A DNA stretch of 33,291 nucleotides, from positions 1 to 33,291 of the forward strand of contig JAJXVG010000013.1 of NCBI GenBank assembly GCA_021782315.1, given 5' to 3'. Of this stretch, positions 27,119 to 33,291 are shown in pieces. Position 1 is the first letter of the stretch. Each line of letters opens with the position of its first letter. This stretch comes from Pseudomonadota bacterium. Lineage in GTDB: Bacteria; Pseudomonadota; Gammaproteobacteria; Burkholderiales; Rhodocyclaceae. The notes below the pieces were generated by a model that was given only the letters and a program-made list of their open reading frames with translations, was not told where the DNA came from and ran no database searches. The position numbers and the translations under genes were made by a program.

Positions 27119-27730
27119 TTACGCGGCAGCGGCCTCGGCGGCGCCCACGGCTTTCCGTCCGGCTTCGAAGGCGCGGCGGTTGAGTTCGACCAGCTTTTCC
27201 CCCTTGCGCTGGAAGCGCCTGAGCACGCAATCGAGCAGGGTTTCGGCTCCGAACGGCAGGTGATCGGCAATGGCACCGAGCATGACCGTGTTGCCGAGGC
27301 GGATGTCGCCGAGATCCTGGGCGATGGTCGTGGCGTCGAAGGCGACCACCTTGTTGCCGCCCTTTCTGATCTCGGCCAGCGGGTCGGCGGGATAGTCGAA
27401 GAGGCCCAGTTCGACGACCGGCGGCACCAGTCGGGCCGTATTCATCAGCGTGATGCCGCCGGCCTTGAGCATGTGCTGCCAGCGCATCGCCTCGGCCGAC
27501 TCGAAACCGAGCAGGACGTCGGCCGTTCCCGGCGTGATCTGGGGCGACAGCACCCGCTTGCCGAAGCGCAGATGTGAGGAAACGACGCCGCCGCGCTGGG
27601 CCATGCCGGCGACTTCGGTTTTCTTGGCGTCGTGGCCAAGGGCGATGGCCGCTTCGGCGAGGATTTCGGTCGCCGTCATGACGCCCTGGCCGCCGATGCC
27701 GACGACGAGGATATTGGTGTTGTCGCTCAT
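27119..27730 (-). CDS. iorB: indolepyruvate ferredoxin oxidoreductase beta subunit
   Basis: NILVVGIGGQGVMTATEILAEAAIALGHDAKKTEVAGMAQRGGVVSSHLRFG; overlaps the iorA stop. The longer track ORF 27119-29434 is artefactual upstream of 27730. Confidence 0.9.
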   Translation of the reverse strand: MSDNTNILVVGIGGQGVMTATEILAEAAIALGHDAKKTEVAGMAQRGGVVSSHLRFGKRVLSPQITPGTADVLLGFESAEAMRWQHMLKAGGITLMNTARLVPPVVELGLFDYPADPLAEIRKGGNKVVAFDATTIAQDLGDIRLGNTVMLGAIADHLPFGAETLLDCVLRRFQRKGEKLVELNRRAFEAGRKAVGAAEAAAA

Positions 27731-29604
27731 GCCGCGCAGCCTCCCTTGGTCATCAGCCTGATCGGCGAGGTCGGCACATGGTGGACGATGGCTTTCGGCG
27801 CGCAGGGCTGGACACACAGGCCGCAACCGGTGCATACCGAGGTCTCGATGCGGACGAAGGCCAGGTCGACCTCCCGACCGCTCGCCTTGACTTCCTTGCC
27901 GCGCCGCGTGACGTGGATGGCCGGGCAGCCGACGTCGATGCAGTTGCCGCAGCCGGTGCATTTGTCGTCGATGACCTCGAAGGGTTTCAGTTTGTGGTAA
28001 TCCTTGATCAGCACGCAGGGCTGGTCGGTGATGATGACCGAGACGTCCGGCACCTTGACCTCGTCGCGTATGGTCCTGAAAAGGACCGGCAGTTCGTAGG
28101 GATTGACCGTGTGGATGCGCTCGTCCTTGACGCCGAGCGCTGAAACCAGCTTGGCGAAATCGACGCGCGGCGCTTCCTCGCCGTGGATGTCGCGGCCGTT
28201 GCCCGGATTGTCCTGGCCGCCGGTCATGCCGACCGCGCGGTTGTCGAGGAGCAGGACGGTGACGTTGCCCTTGTTGTAGACCATGTCGAGCAGCCCCTGC
28301 ATGCCCATGTGCAGGAAGGTCGAATCGCCGATCACCGCCACCACGCGCTTGTCCTTGTCGGCTTCGCCGCGGCCCTTGTCCATGCCCAGCGCGACCCCCA
28401 TCGAGGCGCCCATCGAGACGCAGGTATCGAGCGCGTTCCAGGGATGGCCTGCGCCCAGCGTGTAGCAGCCGATATCGCCGGAGATGTTGAGGTTGCGCAC
28501 CTGCGACAAGGTGTAATAGACCCCGAGGTGGGGGCAGGCGACACACATCGTCGGCGGCCGCGGGAACACCTGCAGCGGGGCGAGTCTGGTCGTTTCCGGG
28601 ACCGGTTCGCCGAGCAGGCGGGCAATGGCCGGACGCAATACGTTGGGGGACAACTCGCCCTGCACGGGCAGGATTTCCTTGCCGATGACCTTGAGACCCT
28701 GCGCCTTCAGTTCGGTTTCGACCAGCGGCTCGACCTCTTCGACCACCACCACCTGATCGACCAGGGCCGCCAGTTCCCGGCATTTCCCGAAGGGTACCGG
28801 GCTGGAGAAGCCGAGCTTGAGGACCGGCGCATTCGGGAAGGACTCCTTGACATGCATGTAGGCCGGACCGGAGGCGATGAAGCCGACGCGCCGGTCGGCA
28901 CCGTTCTCGATGAAATTCAGTTCGCAGGTTTCGGCCAGCGCCCGCAATTCGCCGTCGCGCTTGAACATCAGCGGAATGCGCTTGCCGGCGTTGCCCGGCA
29001 CCATGACGAAGCGGGCCGGCTCCTTCCTGAAACCGGCGCCGACATGCTCGCCGCGCTCGCCGACGGTGACCAGCGACTTGACGTGGTTGATCCGGGTCGT
29101 CATGCGCAGGATGACCGGCACCTGGAAGCGCTCGGACAGCTCGTAGCCGTAGAGCGTCATGGCATAGGCTTCCTGCGAGTCGGCCGGTTCGAGCACCGGC
29201 ACATGGGCGAAGCGCCCCCAGTAGCGGGAATCCTGTTCGTTTTGCGAGGAAGACAGGCCGACGTCGTCGGCGATGGCGATGACCAGGCCGCCGACCACAC
29301 CCGTCAGGGTCAGGGTCATCAGCGCGTCGGAGGCGACGTTCATGCCGACATGCTTCATGCAGCAGAAGGCGCGCGAGCCGGTATAGGCGCAGCCGATGGC
29401 AACCTCCAGTGAGACCTTTTCGTTGACCGACCACTCGGCGTAGAGGTCCGGATAGCCGGAAATGACTTCCAGCATTTCGGTGGAGGGGGTGCCGGGATAG
29501 GCGGCGGCGACCTTGACGCCGGCCTCCCAGACGGCACGGGCAACCGCTTCGTTACCTGACATCAGAACCCGGCTGGCTGCCGGTACGGGCATCACTGCCG
29601 CCAT
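27727..29604 (-). CDS. iorA: indolepyruvate ferredoxin oxidoreductase alpha subunit
   Basis: MSGNEAVARAVWEAGVKVAAAYPGTPSTEMLE...; TPP domain GDIGCYTLGAGHPWNALDTCVSMGASMG; two C-terminal 4Fe-4S motifs (CTGCGNCIDVGCP, CTGCGLCVQPCAP). Confidence 0.95.
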   Translation of the reverse strand: MAAVMPVPAASRVLMSGNEAVARAVWEAGVKVAAAYPGTPSTEMLEVISGYPDLYAEWSVNEKVSLEVAIGCAYTGSRAFCCMKHVGMNVASDALMTLTLTGVVGGLVIAIADDVGLSSSQNEQDSRYWGRFAHVPVLEPADSQEAYAMTLYGYELSERFQVPVILRMTTRINHVKSLVTVGERGEHVGAGFRKEPARFVMVPGNAGKRIPLMFKRDGELRALAETCELNFIENGADRRVGFIASGPAYMHVKESFPNAPVLKLGFSSPVPFGKCRELAALVDQVVVVEEVEPLVETELKAQGLKVIGKEILPVQGELSPNVLRPAIARLLGEPVPETTRLAPLQVFPRPPTMCVACPHLGVYYTLSQVRNLNISGDIGCYTLGAGHPWNALDTCVSMGASMGVALGMDKGRGEADKDKRVVAVIGDSTFLHMGMQGLLDMVYNKGNVTVLLLDNRAVGMTGGQDNPGNGRDIHGEEAPRVDFAKLVSALGVKDERIHTVNPYELPVLFRTIRDEVKVPDVSVIITDQPCVLIKDYHKLKPFEVIDDKCTGCGNCIDVGCPAIHVTRRGKEVKASGREVDLAFVRIETSVCTGCGLCVQPCAPKAIVHHVPTSPIRLMTKGGCAA

Positions 29605-29664
29605 GAGGACTCCTCTGGATTACGACCAAAGCCTTCGATTATAAAGCGCGGCAAATGCCCCCAT

Positions 29665-29678
29665 TTGATACAGCGCAA
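29665..29678 (+). promoter_or_regulatory. candidate FNR/DNR-like box TTGATacagCGCAA
   Basis: Left half perfect TTGAT, spacer 4, right half 3/5 match to ATCAA; in the iorA/norE divergent intergenic region. Confidence 0.35.
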
Positions 29679-29728
29679 CTCCATTAATAATTTCACGCGG
29701 TGTCATGTCGCCGACAGGAATAGCGTTG

Positions 29729-30397
29729 ATGAACATCAAGGCTCCTTTCGAGACGGCACGAAACAATGCGCACTCATCGACACGCCCCGCCATGAGCACC
29801 GCCACCCTCCTCGCCGACCCGCCCCCCATCGCAGAAGACCCTCAGCGCCGCATTCCGGGCAACAAGGGCATCTGGGCCGGCATCACCTGCGAATTCGTCG
29901 AATTCACGGTGCTCTTCACCGTCTATTTCATCGCCCGCGCCCATTTCCCCGAAGCCTTTCACCAGGGGGCGCAGAAGCTGTCGATTACCGCCGGCACGAC
30001 CATCACCCTGTTGATGGTCACCAGCAGCTATTTCATTGCCTGCTCGGTCAATGCCATTCGCCAGGACAGGCACCGCGCCGCCATCATCTGGCTGATCGCC
30101 GGGCTGATCGTCGCCATCGGCTACCCACTGACCAAGGCCCTGGAAATCAACTGGAACCTGGCCCACGGCGTCAACGGGGGATCGGGTATTTTCTTCACCG
30201 TATACTATTACCTGACCTTCACCCACCTGGTGCACGCCACCTGGGGCATCCTCGGCATTCTCTGGGTGCTCGCCCGCCTGCTCTTCCGCGGTTATTCGTC
30301 GGCCGATTACGCCGGCCTGGAGGCACTCGCCAGTTACTGGCACGCCACCGACATCATCTGGCTGGTCATTTTCCCGCTGTTCTACGTGCTGGCCTGA
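29729..30397 (+). CDS. norE: heme-copper oxidase subunit III family protein, NorE-like
   Basis: GIWAGITCEFVEFTVLFTVYFIARA...THLVHATWGILGILWVLARL...ASYWHATDIIWLVIFPLFYVL; start 29729 (AGGA upstream) or 29792. Confidence 0.8.
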   Translation: MNIKAPFETARNNAHSSTRPAMSTATLLADPPPIAEDPQRRIPGNKGIWAGITCEFVEFTVLFTVYFIARAHFPEAFHQGAQKLSITAGTTITLLMVTSSYFIACSVNAIRQDRHRAAIIWLIAGLIVAIGYPLTKALEINWNLAHGVNGGSGIFFTVYYYLTFTHLVHATWGILGILWVLARLLFRGYSSADYAGLEALASYWHATDIIWLVIFPLFYVLA

Positions 30398-30400
30398 ACG

Positions 30401-30697
30401 ATGAACGGCCAGAAGGATCATTTCCCCCGCTTGACCGCCGCCTGGCTGGGACTGGTCGGCCTGACCCTGACCGGGCTCGGCCTCAGCGAATGGTTCCGTG
30501 ACGCCCGTTGGCTGCCCCTGCTGGTGGCCGCCATCATCTGGTTCAAGGGCGCCCTGGTTGCCCGCTGCTTCATCGAATCGCACGTCGCCCACCCCTTCAT
30601 CGCCCGCGTCCTGAGCATCTTTATCGCCATTTCGCCCCTCGCCCTGATCGCTACCGCCTTCTTCGGCGGCACCCTGGCCCGCTGGGCCACCCTGTAA
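30401..30697 (+). CDS. norF: cytochrome c oxidase subunit IV/NorF-like small membrane protein
   Basis: TM protein with LVAAIIWFKGALVARCFIESHVAHPFIARVLS; directly after the norE-like gene. Confidence 0.72.
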   Translation: MNGQKDHFPRLTAAWLGLVGLTLTGLGLSEWFRDARWLPLLVAAIIWFKGALVARCFIESHVAHPFIARVLSIFIAISPLALIATAFFGGTLARWATL

Positions 30698-30720
30698 ATC
30701 CCCTGTTGTAAATGTCCCCC

Positions 30721-30747
30721 AAAAACCCGAGGTACGGGTTTTTCCTT
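30721..30747 (+). terminator. intrinsic terminator AAAAACCCG-AGGTA-CGGGTTTTT
   Basis: Perfect 9-bp inverted repeat with T-tract after norF. Confidence 0.85.
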
Positions 30748-30886
30748 ATTGCACGATGTGAATTTTGTTTTTACAATGCGAAACGCGAATTAGGGAAAAT
30801 ACGGACTCGCGAACCGAGCCGTAAGCAGCTACAGTTGTTTTGCTCGACAGGCAAAACAGAATGAAGTCCAACCCAGGAGACAAACC

Positions 30887-33291
30887 ATGGCCGAACAACC
30901 GCAAAACTTGCCTGACCCCGCCGACCTAGATCCACAGGAAACCAAAGAATGGACCGACGCCCTCGAAGGCGTCATCACCCAGGAAGGGGCCGAACGCGCC
31001 CACTACCTGATCGAGAAGCTGATCGGCCAGGCCCGCGAAGACGGGATCGATCTGCCCTACTCGGCCAACACCGAATACGTCAATACCATCCCGGCCGACC
31101 AGCAGCCCAAGTACCCGGGTAATCCGGACATGGAAATCAAGCTGCATTCCTATATCCGCTGGAATGCGATGGCCATGGTCGTGCGCGCCAACAAGGACAC
31201 CAACGTCGGCGGCCACATCGCCTCCTTCGCTTCGGCCGCCGCCCTCTACGACGTCGGTTTTTCGCATTTCTGGCGCAGCATCGACGATCCGTCCGGCGGC
31301 GACCTTATCTTCTTCCAGGGCCACTCGGTGCCGGGCGTCTATTCCCGCGCCTTCATGCTCGGCCGCCTCAGCGAAGAGCAGATGGACAACTTCCGCCAGG
31401 AAACCGGCGGCAAGGGCATTTCCTCTTATCCGCACCCCTGGCTGATGCCGGACTTCTGGCAGTTCCCGACCGTCTCCATGGGCCTCGGCCCGATTCAGGC
31501 CATCTACCAGGCCCGCTTCATGAAGTACCTCGACTCGCGCGGGCTGGCCAAGGCCGGCGACCGCAAGGTCTGGGCCTTCCTCGGCGACGGCGAGACCGAC
31601 GAGGTCGAATCACTCGGTGCCATCGGCATGGCCGCCCGCGAAAAGCTGGATAACCTGATCTTCGTCATCAACTGCAACCTGCAGCGCCTCGACGGCCCGG
31701 TTCGCGGCAACGGCAAGATCATCCAGGAACTCGAATCCGAATTCCGCGGGGCCGGCTGGAACGTCATCAAACTGGTCTGGGGCACCCACTGGGATGCCCT
31801 CTTCCAGCGCGACAAGAAGGGCATCATGAAAAAACGCATGATGGAACTCTGCGACGGCGAGTACCAGACCTTCAAGGCCAAGAACGGCGCCTATGTCCGT
31901 GAGCATTTCTTCAACACGCCGGAACTGCGCGAACTGGTCGCCGACTGGACCGACGACGAAATCTGGGCGCTCAACCGCGGCGGCCACGACATTTTCAAGA
32001 TCTTTGCCGCCTATGACCGCGCCATCAAACACAAGGGCGCGCCGACCCTGATCCTGGCCAAGACCATCAAGGGCTTCGGCATGGGCCAGGCCGGCGAGGC
32101 GATGAACACCTCGCACCAGACCAAGAAACTGGACAAGGAACAGGTTGCCCGTTTCCGCGATCGTTTCAACCTGCCGGTACGGGACGACCAGATCGAGGAA
32201 CTGCCTTACCTGAAGTTCGCCGAAGATTCGCCGGAATACCAGTACATGCGTCAGCGCCGCCTCGACCTCGGCGGCTTCCTGCCGCAGCGCCGGCGCAAGG
32301 CAGAACCACTGCAGGTCCCCGGACTCGACACTTTCGCCGCCCTGCTCAAGGCGTCCGGTGAAGGACGCGAACTGTCCACGACCATGGCCATCGTCCGCAT
32401 CATGAACATGATGCTGAAGGACAAGAATGTCGGCCGGCACGTCGTCCCCATTGTCCCGGACGAGTCCCGCACCTTCGGCATGGAAGGCATGTTCCGCTCG
32501 GTCGGCATCTGGAACCAGGAAGGCCAGAACTATGTGCCGGAAGACCACGACCAGCTGATGTTCTACAAGGAGTCGAAGACCGGACAGGTATTGCAGGAAG
32601 GCATCAACGAAGCCGGCGCGATGAGCGACTGGATCGCCGCCGCCACCGCCTACTCGGTCCATAACGTCCAGACCATCCCGTTCTACATCTGCTACTCGAT
32701 GTTCGGTATGCAGCGCGTCCTCGACCTGTGCTGGGCGGCCGGCGACCAACGCGCCCGCGGTTTCCTGATCGGCGGCACAGCCGGCCGCACCACGCTGAAC
32801 GGCGAAGGCCTGCAGCACGAAGACGGGCACAGCCTGATTCTCTCCAACCTGATCCCGAACTGCGTTTCCTACGACCCGACCTTCCAGTACGAAGTCGCCG
32901 TCGTCGCCCAGGACGGCATGCGCCGCATGTTCCAGGAACAGCAGGACGTCTTCTATTACCTGACGGTAATGAACGAGAATTACGAGCACCCTGAAATGCC
33001 GGTCGGCGCCGAAGCCGACATCATCAAGGGCATGTATTCCTTCAAAAAGGGCGGCGACTCCGCCGGGCCACGCGTCCAACTGCTCGGTTCGGGCACCATC
33101 TTCCGCGAAGTCATCGCCGCCGCCGACCTGCTCAAGGCCGACTGGGGTGTCGAGGCCGACCTCTGGGGTTGCCCGAGCTTCAACGAACTGGCCCGTAACG
33201 GCCAGGATGCCCAGCGCTGGAACATGCTTCATCCGCTCGAAGAGCCGAAACTGTCGCACGTCGAGGAAAAGCTGGCCGGTGCCAAGGGTCC
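30887..33291 (+). CDS. aceE: pyruvate dehydrogenase E1 component, homodimeric type (truncated by window end)
   Basis: Open frame from ATG at 30887 (GGAGA upstream) to the window end: DPQETKEWTDALEGVITQEGAERAHYLIEKL...; thiamine-binding GDGETDEVESLGAI. Missing from the ORF track because no stop is reached. Confidence 0.96.
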   Translation, partial: MAEQPQNLPDPADLDPQETKEWTDALEGVITQEGAERAHYLIEKLIGQAREDGIDLPYSANTEYVNTIPADQQPKYPGNPDMEIKLHSYIRWNAMAMVVRANKDTNVGGHIASFASAAALYDVGFSHFWRSIDDPSGGDLIFFQGHSVPGVYSRAFMLGRLSEEQMDNFRQETGGKGISSYPHPWLMPDFWQFPTVSMGLGPIQAIYQARFMKYLDSRGLAKAGDRKVWAFLGDGETDEVESLGAIGMAAREKLDNLIFVINCNLQRLDGPVRGNGKIIQELESEFRGAGWNVIKLVWGTHWDALFQRDKKGIMKKRMMELCDGEYQTFKAKNGAYVREHFFNTPELRELVADWTDDEIWALNRGGHDIFKIFAAYDRAIKHKGAPTLILAKTIKGFGMGQAGEAMNTSHQTKKLDKEQVARFRDRFNLPVRDDQIEELPYLKFAEDSPEYQYMRQRRLDLGGFLPQRRRKAEPLQVPGLDTFAALLKASGEGRELSTTMAIVRIMNMMLKDKNVGRHVVPIVPDESRTFGMEGMFRSVGIWNQEGQNYVPEDHDQLMFYKESKTGQVLQEGINEAGAMSDWIAAATAYSVHNVQTIPFYICYSMFGMQRVLDLCWAAGDQRARGFLIGGTAGRTTLNGEGLQHEDGHSLILSNLIPNCVSYDPTFQYEVAVVAQDGMRRMFQEQQDVFYYLTVMNENYEHPEMPVGAEADIIKGMYSFKKGGDSAGPRVQLLGSGTIFREVIAAADLLKADWGVEADLWGCPSFNELARNGQDAQRWNMLHPLEEPKLSHVEEKLAGAKG

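Noticed and set aside
26143-27276. 377-aa minus-strand ORF overlapping folD
   Set aside because: Alternative frame of folD; the folD frame has full family motifs.
28183-29412. 409-aa plus-strand ORF
   Set aside because: Antisense shadow of iorA; composition rich in His/Asp/Arg typical of spurious frames.
31610-33259. 549-aa minus-strand ORF
   Set aside because: Antisense to aceE, whose plus-strand frame is clearly a PDH E1; long antisense ORFs are expected in high-GC coding DNA.

Overview
The window looks like a betaproteobacterial (Rhodocyclaceae-like) chromosome segment. Left part: a hypothetical ORF, a DUF2252 protein, an MgtC/SapB protein and a secreted TPR-like protein. Next comes a sensor kinase/NtrC-type sigma-54 response regulator pair, divergent from a porin-like protein and a small PstS-like periplasmic protein. 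These are followed by a tightly coupled operon: thermostable-hemolysin-family GNAT-like protein, AMP-dependent acyl ligase, TenA/heme-oxygenase-like putative di-iron oxidase, SDR, a secreted TPR-like protein and a small membrane ORF. From 13.8 to 21.7 kb there is an AT-richer type IV pilus minor-pilin cluster (fimT-pilV-pilW-pilX-pilY1 ... pilE, plus a TonB-C-like ORF) with an IS5-family transposase relic between pilY1 and pilE. Then NfeD/stomatin, an orphan PEP-CTERM protein, tRNA-Ala(CGC), tsaC/sua5, purE, folD, iorBA, norEF-like genes and the 5' part of aceE. The most promising candidate for an undescribed system is the 8.7-13.2 kb operon. It has three successive ATGA stop/start overlaps. 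It is preceded by what reads as a complete sigma-54 control region: a 28-bp dyad, a perfect IHF consensus and a GG-N10-GC -24/-12 element. It lies next to a sigma-54 activator/kinase pair. I propose it makes an acyl-derived small molecule in response to a periplasmic signal. All functional statements are inference from sequence motifs; no searches were run.
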